This document shows positions 51,970-60,765 of a DNA stretch of 64,000 nt, in pieces. Below the pieces are notes generated by a model that had not been told where the DNA came from, searched no databases, and saw only the letters and a program-made list of their open reading frames with translations. A program made the translations under genes and the position numbers. Numbering within the stretch: position 1 is the stretch's first letter; the number at the start of each line of letters is the position of its first letter. The stretch is from Clostridia bacterium (GTDB taxonomy: Bacteria; Bacillota; Clostridia; Christensenellales; Aristaeellaceae): the NCBI GenBank assembly GCA_017470145.1, contig JAFUFB010000004.1:1-64000 (forward strand). Direction: 5' to 3'.

Positions 51970-53400
51970 TTATCCTTCTTCCGATTTCTCGATTCGAACC
52001 GCGCCGGTATCATCAGCGGCGGCTTTCCCGACGAGCCCGCCGGTGGTTACATCCCGGATGGCCTTGGGAATGTCCAGCCCCACGGCATCCTTTACGGCCT
52101 CAAAGGTCTGCAGCATAGTGCCGGCGGTATCCCGGACCATGGAGGTGGCTCCGCCCTCGCCGAAGAGGATGATCTTTTCGGTCTTGCTCAGAGGCTCGGA
52201 AACCGCGCGGGCGATGTCGGGCAGCTTGTCTGTGACCATTTCCATCATGGCGGCCTGGCCGTAGAGCTGCATGGCTTCCGCCTTCATCCGCATGGCGTCG
52301 GCTTCCGCTTCGCCTTTCATCCGGATGGCTTCCGCCTCCTTCTGCGCCGCGTACAGAGCCGCGTCCGCTTCCGCCTGGCGGCGATACTTCTCCGCCTCGG
52401 CTTCCGCGATGGCCTTGTCCTTCTCTGCGGCGGCCTTCTCCCGGATTTCCACATTGAGCTTCTCCCGCTCAATCTCCACCGCCTGCCGCTTCAGCTCGGT
52501 TTCCTTCTCCAGACGGGTCATTTCAGCGGCGGCATGCTCCGTGGCGAAGGTTTTGTTAATGCGTTCCTGCTCGATTTTATAGGCCATTTCCGCCTTGGCC
52601 CGGGCTTCCTCCGTTTCCTGCTTGAAGGCAGCCTTCTGCACCTCCAGATCCCGGTTCTGGCGGGCGATTTCCGCTTCCGCCTGCATCTCCGCGAACTTGG
52701 ATTCCTTCTCTGCTTCGGCTTCCGCGATGCGCTTGTCCTGCTCCTTCTCCGCCACATTCCGGGCCGCCATGGTGTCGATGACGTTGCCATCCTTGTCGGA
52801 GAAGTTCTGAATGGTCAGGTTGATGATTTCCAGGCCCATGTTGCTCATGTCGCTCATAGCGGCCTTGATGGATTCCTGGGCGAACTTATCCCGGTTCTGG
52901 ACCAGCTCCGCGATGGTCATCTGGCCGATGATTTCCCGCATGTTGCCTTCCAGCACGTCCTTGGCCAGGGCCTTGATCTGGTCAGAGTCATAATGCAGCA
53001 GCTGCTCCGCCGCCGTGGCGATGGACAGATCATCCGAGCCGATCTTGATGTTGGCCACCGCGTCTACCAGCACGGAGATGTATTCCTTGGTGGGAACGGG
53101 CTGCGCCGTTTTGATGTCCACCTGGGTCAGGCACATATCCAGCTGATCGATTCGCTCGATAGCGGGGATGTAGAAGGTAGCACCGCCGCGGACGATCCGG
53201 TATCCGAACTTTTTGGAGGCGATGGATCCGTCCGCGTTGCGCACCTTGTAATTCCGGCGGATCAGGCCGGAGATGATCAGGGCGGTATCCGGCGGAGCAA
53301 TCTTATACCGGGGGATGAACTTAAGCAGGATTATCAGCGCCGCGATGGCGATGAGAATCCAGTACCAGGAATTCTGGAGAAACTGAATCAATACTTCCAT
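51970..53400 (-). CDS. flotillin-like SPFH-domain protein
   Basis: The start at 53400 (MEVLIQFLQNSWYWILIA) follows AAAGGAG; an earlier ATG lacks a site. One N-terminal membrane helix (about 12-27) is followed by the SPFH domain (about 35-190) and a long Ala/Glu-rich coiled coil (about 210-390, for example IAEAEAEKESKFAEM). The tail contains IILFGEGGATSMVRD, as in FloT/YuaG. Flotillins organise membrane microdomains. The usual NfeD partner gene is not adjacent. The 476-aa length is normal. Confidence 0.93.
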   Translation of the reverse strand: MEVLIQFLQNSWYWILIAIAALIILLKFIPRYKIAPPDTALIISGLIRRNYKVRNADGSIASKKFGYRIVRGGATFYIPAIERIDQLDMCLTQVDIKTAQPVPTKEYISVLVDAVANIKIGSDDLSIATAAEQLLHYDSDQIKALAKDVLEGNMREIIGQMTIAELVQNRDKFAQESIKAAMSDMSNMGLEIINLTIQNFSDKDGNVIDTMAARNVAEKEQDKRIAEAEAEKESKFAEMQAEAEIARQNRDLEVQKAAFKQETEEARAKAEMAYKIEQERINKTFATEHAAAEMTRLEKETELKRQAVEIEREKLNVEIREKAAAEKDKAIAEAEAEKYRRQAEADAALYAAQKEAEAIRMKGEAEADAMRMKAEAMQLYGQAAMMEMVTDKLPDIARAVSEPLSKTEKIILFGEGGATSMVRDTAGTMLQTFEAVKDAVGLDIPKAIRDVTTGGLVGKAAADDTGAVRIEKSEEG

Positions 53401-53794
53401 TCTCTGCTCCTTTCTATGCAGTGGGTTCATGGGGGATGGGAGGATGCACGGAACGGGGTTCCGGATGAAAAGGAATGCAGTAGCACCACTGGTGATCTGC
53501 TGTGGCCTTTCCGGAGTGGAGGAGCTTTTCAGGCTCTCTCTAAGGTTCTGCGAGTTCCTCCGTATGTGTATATATTATTCCTGATCGGCAGAAAAATCCA
53601 TGACTGTTTCCACATATTTCATCTTTTTATTTTTCCGATTTCGAAGAAAACTGACGTATCGAAGGATTTCAGCACGGAAGAGTGAAACATAGCAAATCGT
53701 TTTTTTTCATGGCTTGTATGTTCAGCCATGTATTTCATACCCTTTCGATGATTTTTCGCCTTACTTTTCTTCGAGAGAAATTGTATTGTTTTGG
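53401..53794. other. non-coding stretch between flotillin and the tetR gene
   Basis: No supported gene. It contains the divergent promoter zone: on the - strand a TATATA-type -10 near 53575, and on the + strand the tetR promoter begins at 53795. The rest is AT-rich with no recognised repeat. Confidence 0.5.
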
Positions 53795-53849
53795 TTGACA
53801 TTGGCGTCCTTAAGATGTAACATAACACTGTTATCATAACGGTGTTATG
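53795..53849 (+). promoter_or_regulatory. tetR promoter with 29-bp operator
   Basis: A perfect TTGACA (53795-53800) and TAACAT (53818-53823) are 17 bp apart. A 29-bp palindrome from 53821 to 53849, built on CATAACAC...GTGTTATG with inner GTTAT C ATAAC, overlaps the -10 box and the transcription start; one pair is mismatched. Autorepression by the adjacent TetR protein is likely. Confidence 0.85.
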
Positions 53850-53862
53850 AGGAGGCCGTGCT

Positions 53863-54486
53863 ATGGCTGTGAAGAACCATGAAATGGATATGCTTCTGGC
53901 GGAAGCGGCGATGAAGGAGTTCCTGAAATATGGATACAATGACGCTTCGCTTCGGCGAATCGCTGAAGCCGCTGGAACAACAACCGGTTCGGTGTATATG
54001 CGGTATGAGAACAAGGATCAGCTTTTCCGCAGCCTGACAAATTGTATTGTGGAGGAAGCGGATAAAGCTTTCGATGCGTTGAGACCATTATATGCTTCCA
54101 GCGAGACAATCGAAGACATGATGAAAGCCGCCGAAACGGAATCAGATATGATCCTGCGGATTATCTTCGAACATTATGACGCGGCCACCCTGCTGCTTTG
54201 CAAAAGCGAAGGCAGTTCCGCCGCATCCTTCTTCGAGGATCTGATCAAAAGGAAGATTCAGGAATCCGAATCGTTCTTCGCTTTCCTTCCGCAGTCGCAG
54301 GACCTTCTGCACGCGCTGGATGTACTTCTGACGGTTCAGTTTGATATGTATCGGCAAGTCCTGAAGAATGGGTATACCGAAGATCAGGCCCGTGGCTGCA
54401 TGAATACTATGATGAAGTTTATGAACGGTGGCTGGAATACCGTCATGCAGGATTTCTTCGATGAAAAAGGAGAGGCTTTCCAATGA
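53863..54486 (+). CDS. TetR-family transcriptional regulator
   Basis: The 207-aa protein has the TetR DNA-binding helices (EFLKYGYNDASLRRIAEAAG, then TTTGSVYMRYENKDQLFRSL) and a variable ligand-binding C-terminus. GAGGAGG precedes the ATG. It is fused by a four-base overlap to the ATC-hydrolase-type gene, so it probably represses both in response to the enzyme's substrate or a related compound. Confidence 0.93.
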   Translation: MAVKNHEMDMLLAEAAMKEFLKYGYNDASLRRIAEAAGTTTGSVYMRYENKDQLFRSLTNCIVEEADKAFDALRPLYASSETIEDMMKAAETESDMILRIIFEHYDAATLLLCKSEGSSAASFFEDLIKRKIQESESFFAFLPQSQDLLHALDVLLTVQFDMYRQVLKNGYTEDQARGCMNTMMKFMNGGWNTVMQDFFDEKGEAFQ

Positions 54487-55115
54487 AACAGAATGGAATG
54501 TATTGGGCATTGTTTGCCCCTATGATGAAGAGCAGTATCAAGGCCCGCTTCGGAAGAGAACTGGCTGATCAGGCGATTCGCAACGGTAAAGAACAGTACC
54601 GCAAGCTGGTCGCGGAGGCGCCGGAAATCGGCAAAGGAAATCCCATGGCCTCCAACGCTTATTTCGCGTATGTCTTTGTGGGCGCCTGGCTGGGAACGGA
54701 GAAAAAACTGACGCCGGATGATATGGCGCTCGTCATGACAGACGTGCTGACAAGGGTTAAACCCTTCTTCGGGATGACGAATCTGAATCGGACGCCGAAG
54801 AAGTGGTACAAGGATATGAAAAAGTATGAGAAGTGGTATGATGCCGGGAACGGGGAGAAGTATCCTACCACGTGGAAGGTTCATTTTGATGAGAACAAAC
54901 ATCGCGATGGCAGCTATTATTACTTCTCCGTCTGCCCGATCTGCTCTTATCTGACGGGCCAAGGGCTGGGGGAGATCATGAAGCCGCTGTGCGAGACGGA
55001 TAAAACCATGTTTGCCTATCAGCACGGAAAACTGTACAGGGATTATACAATCGCTTCCGGCGGGGAGATCTGTGACTACTGGTCGGTCGGTGACAAGGTC
55101 GTCAACCCGCAATAG
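54483..55115 (+). CDS. L-2-amino-thiazoline-4-carboxylic acid hydrolase-like protein
   Basis: The 210-aa protein has the ATC_hydrolase pattern: VCPICSYLTGQGLGEIMKP with conserved cysteines, LCETDKTMFAYQHGKLYRD and GGEICDYWSVGDK. Characterised members in Pseudomonas convert L-ATC to S-carbamoylcysteine, but many Clostridial homologues are uncharacterised and pair with TetR regulators. The start overlaps the regulator's stop. An anaerobic detoxification role is possible but unproven. Confidence 0.85.
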   Translation: MKQNGMYWALFAPMMKSSIKARFGRELADQAIRNGKEQYRKLVAEAPEIGKGNPMASNAYFAYVFVGAWLGTEKKLTPDDMALVMTDVLTRVKPFFGMTNLNRTPKKWYKDMKKYEKWYDAGNGEKYPTTWKVHFDENKHRDGSYYYFSVCPICSYLTGQGLGEIMKPLCETDKTMFAYQHGKLYRDYTIASGGEICDYWSVGDKVVNPQ

Positions 55116-55146
55116 AACCGAAACACACAGCGTCATCGCAATTCTA

Positions 55147-55389
55147 TCGCCATGCTTATTTCCTTTCCGCTTTTCAGCTTCTCATTACAGTTTTCTGTTC
55201 GCTTTCTTCTGGGAAAGATCCCGCCGGATAGCCGCCCAGATCAGCTTGGCTGCGAAATCCGAGCCTGCCTCAGAAGCATGCGCTCCGTCCTCCGCATACA
55301 TTTCCAAGTCCGGCCAGCTGTTCTTATATGACCACCAGTTCTCTCCGACGGGCGCGCGAAGCGCACCGATCGCTTCCGCGACCCGCTTA
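55147..55389. repeat. 243-bp duplication, copy 2 (within the intact SGNH gene end)
   Basis: This is the parental-looking copy, since the gene it belongs to is intact. It covers the last two fifths of the SGNH gene and a short 3' flank. See 51661-51903. Confidence 0.85.
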
Positions 55390-55763
55390 TGAACCTCTGT
55401 CATGTAACCCTGTTTTTCAGGCTCGTTCTTCTTCGCCCAGCACTCGTAGATCACAGGCGTGCTGCCCGCCTCGCGAATCAGTTTATTCAGGGTGACAGCC
55501 GCGTCCATGAACCGCTCCTCAGGCCCGAAGGGATGAGCGTGTTCCTGGAGCACAACGTAATCATACCCACCGTAGAGAATATTGAACCGCACATCTGGTT
55601 CCTCCACATGCTGGGAAAGGAACCAGCCACCATGAGCGATCATGGTTACGTCGCAATCATATCCTTCCTCCACCGCCCGGCGCTGAACCATGACCGGCAT
55701 GTCGTTATAGTAGGTGTGACTGTTCCCGATAAACAGGATCCGAAGCTTCTTCTGTTTCGCCAT
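55185..55763 (-). CDS. SGNH/GDSL-type hydrolase (DUF4886-like)
   Basis: The 192-aa protein begins MAKQKKLRILFIGNSHTYYN; GNSHT is the nucleophile-serine block (GDS equivalent). Block II glycine and block III (DYVVLQEHAHP) follow, and the catalytic Asp-His pair lies near AEDGAHASEAG. It has no signal peptide, so it is probably cytosolic. AAGGAGGAAG precedes the ATG. The substrate is unknown. Its 3' part is duplicated at 51661. Confidence 0.88.
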   Translation of the reverse strand: MAKQKKLRILFIGNSHTYYNDMPVMVQRRAVEEGYDCDVTMIAHGGWFLSQHVEEPDVRFNILYGGYDYVVLQEHAHPFGPEERFMDAAVTLNKLIREAGSTPVIYECWAKKNEPEKQGYMTEVHKRVAEAIGALRAPVGENWWSYKNSWPDLEMYAEDGAHASEAGSDFAAKLIWAAIRRDLSQKKANRKL

Positions 55764-55784
55764 TTTTCTTCCTCCTTGTTGATA

Positions 55785-56009
55785 TTAAGTCTTTTCAGCT
55801 TTGTACTGTTCAAACTCCGTCAGTCCAAGGATATCTGAAGGCTTTTGCAGGGCTACCCCGCGGAAGTCCACATCGCTGCCTTCCCGATTCGTTCCGTACC
55901 CATAGCTCCCCGAGAGTCCCAGGAGCATTATACGCTTACCAAGATGCTCATTTGCCCGCAGAAAATTATATTCGGGCTCATTGATCATTTTCTGAAAGTC
56001 TGGGAGCAT
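55785..56009 (-). pseudogene. 3'-truncated RlaP-like nucleotidyltransferase
   Basis: The start at 56009 (MLPDFQKMINEPEYNF) follows CGGAGG. GLSGSYGYGTNREGSDVDFR is the polymerase-beta-type nucleotidyltransferase motif of predicted RlaP/DUF4269-like enzymes (GSxxYG...DxD). The frame stops after 74 codons, whereas relatives have about 250-350. The second catalytic Asp region and the C-terminal domain are missing. The 5' end is intact. Confidence 0.7.
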
Positions 56010-56151
56010 TGCCTTCACCTCCGATGGAACTGGGCTTCACTTTCGTATGCGGATTATACCATACCGCTTGCCCGTTTGCCACCGGAAATCTCCGCTTTGC
56101 ATCTTTCCAAATGCCCTGCGCATTCAGCCTCTATGCTACATCAGCAAAAGA

Positions 56152-56184
56152 CTCAAAAATGCGGTGCCCGAACTCAGGCACCGC
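56152..56184 (-). terminator. terminator of the esterase gene
   Basis: On the - strand GCGGTGCC pairs with GGCACCGC (56177-56184 / 56161-56168), followed by ATTTTTGAG and further T residues. Confidence 0.85.
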
Positions 56185-56290
56185 CGAATCTATATTAAGC
56201 TGACTCTCACGGAGCCAGGCGTTCCAGCGCGGCTTCCGCTTTATCACTCCCATGCTGCGCCGCATTCTCATACAGCTTTCATACGACACG

Positions 56291-57316
56291 TCACTTACTC
56301 TGGGCGAAGAGCCAATCACGCACAGCCTCCAGTTTGTAGGCATAATCAAAGCTGGTCATATGCTCTCCCGCGCCCATAGATGCGGTCTGTCCTTCCGCCA
56401 GCGTGGTTCCGGCGGTGAAGGTCACGAAGTTGGCATTGTTGCCCTCCGCCAGCATGGCAGCTACATTGGCTTTTTGGCTATCGGCATCATCCTGCGCGCC
56501 CCATTCGCTGTGGCTGTAAGCCGCCCCGTCAGCGTCGAATACAGCCAGCAGATCACTCTGCCCTGCGGAGGCCTTGGGATCCCCGGCGGAAACGATATAG
56601 AAGAACGACTCATCCTCCAATCCGCTCAGCAGGGAAGTATCCCACTGGCTGCCTACGAACAGGTAGGCGGCGAAGAAGTCTGGATAGGCGATGCTCAGAT
56701 AAAACGAGGTCATTCCGCCCATGGACTGGCCTGTGGTGTACATCCGGTTGGTATCGATGGAGTAGGTCTCTGTCAGGGACTGCAGCAGCCGCATGGCCAC
56801 ATCGATCTGGGTGGAATGATTGAAGTTATCATCCACCACCGTTTCCGTAAACACAGGCACCACCACAAAAGCCGGATGTTTGGCCTGCTCCTCCTCTGTG
56901 GCCCAGATGAGGCCGCCCCAACCCTGGGTTAGTACATAGCTGGCTTCCCGGCCCACAACGCTGGAATCAGGGATGAACTGAATCAGAGGATAGCTCTGGG
57001 TTTCATCATAGTCCTCAGGAATATACAACTGATACTGCAAACTGGTTCCGGTTTCTGCGTCCTCATAGGTCAGCAGTTGGAACTTCGGGGCCACTTCGGC
57101 GATCATCTCCTGCAACTCGGTGTCGCTGGATTTGTCCACGCCGCCGCCCATACCTCCGCGCATGCCTCCTTGACCGCCGGGGCCTCCCTGACCTCCAGGA
57201 CCGCCCTGTCCACCTCTTCCTCCAGGGCCTCTCTGGTCTCCCTGTCCCTCCGCAAATGCCGCACAGCTTACGCAAAGCAGCGCCAGGGCAAGAATAAAAG
57301 CAATCAGTTTCTTCAT
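56291..57316 (-). CDS. secreted alpha/beta hydrolase (esterase/PHB depolymerase-like) with Gly-rich spacer
   Basis: A signal peptide (MKKLIAFILALALLCVSCAA) is followed by a 40-residue low-complexity segment of GGQGGPGG-type repeats with Gln, Arg and Met (about 25-62). The hydrolase domain starts near residue 75, with YQLYIPEDYDETQSYPLI, the nucleophile elbow GQSMGGMTSF and late Asp/His regions (SAGDPKASA, MGAGEHMTSF). The enzyme is predicted to cleave an extracellular ester. The start follows GAGGAGG. Confidence 0.88.
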   Translation of the reverse strand: MKKLIAFILALALLCVSCAAFAEGQGDQRGPGGRGGQGGPGGQGGPGGQGGMRGGMGGGVDKSSDTELQEMIAEVAPKFQLLTYEDAETGTSLQYQLYIPEDYDETQSYPLIQFIPDSSVVGREASYVLTQGWGGLIWATEEEQAKHPAFVVVPVFTETVVDDNFNHSTQIDVAMRLLQSLTETYSIDTNRMYTTGQSMGGMTSFYLSIAYPDFFAAYLFVGSQWDTSLLSGLEDESFFYIVSAGDPKASAGQSDLLAVFDADGAAYSHSEWGAQDDADSQKANVAAMLAEGNNANFVTFTAGTTLAEGQTASMGAGEHMTSFDYAYKLEAVRDWLFAQSK

Positions 57317-57436
57317 GGTGGAAATCCTCCTCGCTCAATTTGGATATCCGGTCTTACGCTTTCGCTGCTCGATATCGTGTTTTATTATATGACGAAACCT
57401 TAAATGAACCTTTAAGCTCAGAAAAATCTATGGGAA

Positions 57437-58141
57437 TTATTTTTCCGCGGACTGCTGGTTCTGTTTTTTCGCTATTGTATACTCAGCTTCCTGAAAGCGG
57501 ACTGTTCCTGTCTCCGCCCCGACCAGGCGAATGGTCACGGATGTCAGATCCGTATCTATCGCCAAGTCCTGGATGTGCTTTTCAGGCACAGGCTCAATCC
57601 ATACGCTCTGCCAGATTCCGCTGACCGGCGTGTACCACATTCCGCCCCGATCCGTCTTTTGTTTTCCCCAGGGTCTGGCATAATCCAGCGGATCCACCGC
57701 GATTACCTCCAGCAGGTTCTCCCCGGAAACAAGGTATTCCGTAATATCCAGCTGAAAGGGGAGGTAGCCGCTGATAAAGTGCCCCGCGTCCCTTCCATTG
57801 ATCTTTACATCGCATTCCTGATCCACCGCGCCGAAATGCAGCAGGATCCTCCGCCCTTCCCAGGCCTCCGGAACGGAAAAGCTTCGGAAATAGAAAAGCG
57901 GTGTCCCGGGGGAGGAAACCTCGTGAATCCCGCTGAGCAGGCTTTCCGGGCAGAAAGGTACCCGGATCTTTCTCAACTCAGCATCTCTGCTTCCGATCTT
58001 GAAATCCCATTCACCATTCAGGCATGCCCATTCCTGTCTCCGCAGACGGGGCCTGGGATAAACATTCCAGGGCGTTCCCTGAAGTTTTTCCCCTGTGGAG
58101 GTCATCAGATCCCGCAACGGCTGTTTTTCTTTCTTGCTCAT
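57437..58141 (-). pseudogene. N-terminal fragment of a GH2 beta-galactosidase/glucuronidase-like enzyme
   Basis: The 234-aa frame has the GH2 sugar-binding domain: TPWNVYPRPRLRRQEWACLN, then NGEWDFKIG, IRVPFCPESLLSG and RGGMWYTPVSGIWQSVW. The immunoglobulin-like and TIM-barrel catalytic domains are missing, so no glycosidase activity is expected. GH2 enzymes have 550-1000 residues. The 5' end seems intact but lacks a strong ribosome binding site. Confidence 0.82.
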
Positions 58142-58211
58142 ATATCTCTGTCAGCACTGACGCTGATTCCTTCTCACCCGAATTTGTGCTTTCTTTATTT
58201 GCTCCGCATGC

Positions 58212-58598
58212 TTACCGGAAAATACTGACCTGTACCCCGCCGGGAATAGGCTTTACCTCTGCCGAAAGAACAGCTGTCTCCCAGTCCGCCAACACCGGGG
58301 TATCCGTCACGATTGTCGGACGGAAGCCTTCTGAAAATCTGCCTTCATTCTCAACGAACACCTGGCAGTCATTCCCGGCACAGTCCTTACCTCTCAGCAG
58401 GTACCTAGCGGAAAGGAATGCTTCTTCTCCCTTACCCATTTTCTGGGTATCAACTCCACCCTCCGCAATGGTTCCGTTGAATTTTTCTCCAGAAGCCCTG
58501 CCAGTAAAGGGAATCATCACAATATCTCGTATCTGCCCTGAAACCCTGTAGGCCGGTTTGCACTCCACGTCTATCGTCAGCAACAGCTCTTTAGCCAC
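58212..58598 (-). CDS. DUF3237 family protein
   Basis: The start is a GTG at 58598 (MAKELLLTIDVECKPAYRV) after AAGGAGGGG. The 128-aa beta-rich protein contains the DUF3237 blocks IPFTGRASGEKFNG, ARYLLRGKD and VENEGRF. The function of the family is unknown. It is on the same strand as the truncated GH2 gene, with a 70-bp gap, and could once have belonged to a sugar-use cluster. Confidence 0.8.
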   Translation of the reverse strand: MAKELLLTIDVECKPAYRVSGQIRDIVMIPFTGRASGEKFNGTIAEGGVDTQKMGKGEEAFLSARYLLRGKDCAGNDCQVFVENEGRFSEGFRPTIVTDTPVLADWETAVLSAEVKPIPGGVQVSIFR

Positions 58599-58679
58599 CC
58601 TTTGACCCCTCCTTATCCCTATACAATAGGTCCTGCCTTTATTTCTCCCGACTCCAGCACAGCCAACTACATCTCCAGG

Positions 58680-59210
58680 TCAGATTTTCATGTCGTACCC
58701 ATGAATTTTCCCGTAGTCCAGCCCTTCCAACATATACGGCCGCGGTTCTTCCGCAGGACCCCCCAACGCAAGGATTCCAGCTACCCGGTAGCTCTCCGGT
58801 ACACCAAGTATCTCCCGGACATTTACTTCCGCATCTTTCCCAAGCAGGGTAGAGCGCAGATGAATCTGAACCCAGCAGTTGCCGATACCTTCCTCAGTGG
58901 CCATAAGCATCATATGAGTCAGCGCGATCGAGCAATCCTCGATCCAGGTATCCGCCTTTTTCTCATCCCCGAATACCACAATTGCCGCCGGTGCATCCGC
59001 AAGGAATCCTCCGCCAGCCTGTTTTGCCTTGGATAGCTGTTTCAGCGTCTCTCTGTCCTGAATCACGTACAACTCGCAGGGTTTTCGGTTCCTGCTTGTT
59101 GGAGCCAAAAGCCCCGCCTGCAGAATTCTCCGAAGCTTAGCATCGGGAATCGCTTCACCCGTAAATTTGCGGATACTCCTCCGCTTCTGCATAATTTCCA
59201 ACAGACTCAT
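58680..59210 (-). CDS. nitroreductase family protein
   Basis: This flavin (FMN) enzyme of 176 aa starts MSLLEIMQKRRSIRKFTGEA behind GGAGG. The FMN-binding RRSIRKF and LLAPTSRNRKPCELYV blocks and the C-terminal GGPAEEPRPYM are typical of small single-domain nitroreductases that reduce nitro, quinone or other electron acceptors. It is the first of three nitroreductase domains in the last 5.3 kb. The start and stop look intact. Confidence 0.93.
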   Translation of the reverse strand: MSLLEIMQKRRSIRKFTGEAIPDAKLRRILQAGLLAPTSRNRKPCELYVIQDRETLKQLSKAKQAGGGFLADAPAAIVVFGDEKKADTWIEDCSIALTHMMLMATEEGIGNCWVQIHLRSTLLGKDAEVNVREILGVPESYRVAGILALGGPAEEPRPYMLEGLDYGKIHGYDMKI

Positions 59211-59335
59211 TCTTCATTCCTCCAAATGTCGGTTTGCCCTTTTCTATATTCGATACCCCTATGCCTGTCCAGCTTTCGTTTCTCCTGCTCTCTTTTCAGG
59301 ATATTTCCATAGCCGTCTTTTGCCAGTTCGAGCCT

Positions 59336-60022
59336 TCACACGCCCTCCATCCGGATCTGTTCCGCCTGCCTTATCCCCAAACAATAATCCTTGTACCAGC
59401 AGTCATAGGGTGAACTGCACTGTTCTCCCGGCGCTATCTCGATTTCCTCCGCCTGTTTCTGTATCCTGTTCAGATTCCATATGTGCTCGTTAACCCAAGT
59501 GTAATACCCTTTAGCCTCTTTGGTAATCTCCACAGGCACGAATGGATTGCTTTCCTCTGGTCCATGGGTCACGATAAAAATACGGTCAATCTTCAACCCG
59601 CTACGGGTAATGATAAAGTACTGGAAACCCGCATCCCGGATGAACTGTTCATGCACCTCTGAGGCGTTTTTCACCTCGTAGAAATCATGCCCCGTCGCCG
59701 TTTTCCGCAGAATATCCACTGCACAATAGTTGTTGTAGGAGCAGAAGGCCGCCTCACAGATCACCTCCACCCCACGTGCCAGTGCGTCCTTGGTTTTTGC
59801 CAGCATCGCCTTCTTATCCGGAATCTTTTTTCCCGGGAGATACACCGTCATCTCTTCGTAGGGTCCGAACATCCCCATCGCCCGATCTCCGAATTCGTTT
59901 CCCGCCTCCAGGCGGGCCTGCACCTCTGGCGGAATGGCCTGTAGCCCCGGCTTGTGTTTGTCCAGCCACAGCATTTTCGGGCACTGTATGCCTCGCATAA
60001 AGCTTGTTTTCGTAAGGGCCAA
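59336..60022 (-). pseudogene. N-terminal half of a DUF2779 protein (Cas4-like nuclease domain)
   Basis: The TTG start at 60022 (MALTKTSFMRGIQCPKMLWL) follows AAGGAGGGGG. This N-terminus, the Cas4-like PD-(D/E)xK core (CEAAFCSYNNYCAVDILRK, then YEVKNAS) and late cysteines (CSSPYDCWYKDYC) match the first half of DUF2779 proteins. The DUF2779 C-terminal domain of about 150-250 residues is missing. The frame ends soon after the Cys cluster. It is counted as truncated, though an isolated nuclease-like domain might still fold. Confidence 0.72.
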
Positions 60023-60495
60023 GTTTTCCCCCTCCTTCCCGCATACAGACGACAAATCTTCTTTCATATGATAAAGCCCCTTGCCAGAGGCGCTTTCCAA
60101 CATTTTTGTCCTGTTTTTGAACCCGCTGATTCAAAAACACTCAGTCCAAATTCCTTAACCATATTCCGAAGAAAGTTTACCATATTCATACATCCATGTC
60201 CAAAGTAATTCGTGCGTTTCTGCCAACCTTTTCTCACGCTTTCTCTGTCAAGAGCAGCCCGGCTCATTTGCGCCTGTTTTCTCTCTTTGGATGCGCTATT
60301 TTCGATGCATCTCGTTCTTGAGTGCATTACAAACTATAGACTCGCGCCTTTCCCCATGATATACTTTTCCCATCAACCAGTGAGGTGCCTCCAAGATGGG
60401 CGTGAAGGGAGGAAAAAGCATGAAGCGACTAAAGAAGTCGGTAAGCATCCTTAGCAAAAAAAGATCCTGAAGCAAACAATAAGGAGGAAAAACCC
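60023..60495. other. 472-bp gap without a convincing gene
   Basis: Short open frames lack ribosome binding sites and family features. The right end carries the leader of the DIP1984 remnant with AAGGAGG at 60481-60487. No repeat family was recognised. Confidence 0.5.
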
Positions 60496-60645
60496 ATGAA
60501 ACTGGCAGAAGCATTACAGGAAAGAGCTGATCTGAATCGCACCATCAAGGAACTTCGCGACCGTTTAGATCGGGTTGTTCTTGTTCAGGAAGGCGAAAAA
60601 CCCGTAGAAGATCCCGTTGAATTGCTGTCTGAACTGGATAAATGA
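60496..60645 (+). pseudogene. N-terminal fragment of a DIP1984-family protein
   Basis: A 49-codon frame starts MKLAEALQERADLNRTIKEL with a perfect AAGGAGG upstream and continues with LVQEGEKPVEDPVELLSELD, the start of DIP1984 (septicolysin-like) proteins of about 150 residues. The stop comes after about one third of the usual length. The 5' end is intact and the 3' part is lost, as in neighbouring genes. Confidence 0.72.
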
Positions 60646-60723
60646 TCAAGAGCAGTTAGTCCTCAGTATAAGCAGTCTCCTCCTGTTTCTGCGCACTTCA
60701 TGAAGCTTTTCGAAATTCAAACT

Positions 60724-60760
60724 GCGGCCCGGATCAATGTGATCCGAGCCGCATATTTTT
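60724..60760. terminator. hairpin between DIP1984 remnant and nitroreductase
   Basis: GCGGC-CC-GGATCA pairs with TGATCC-GA-GCCGC with a mismatched bulge, followed on the + strand by ATATTTTTG. It can end the + strand remnant transcript and, less clearly, the convergent nitroreductase. Confidence 0.75.
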
Positions 60761-60765
60761 GAGAT

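Noticed and set aside
51760-53685. A 641-codon open frame on the + strand opposite flotillin
   Set aside because: It has no family features and no upstream ribosome binding site. The low-complexity Leu/Gly/His composition comes from the flotillin coiled-coil codons.
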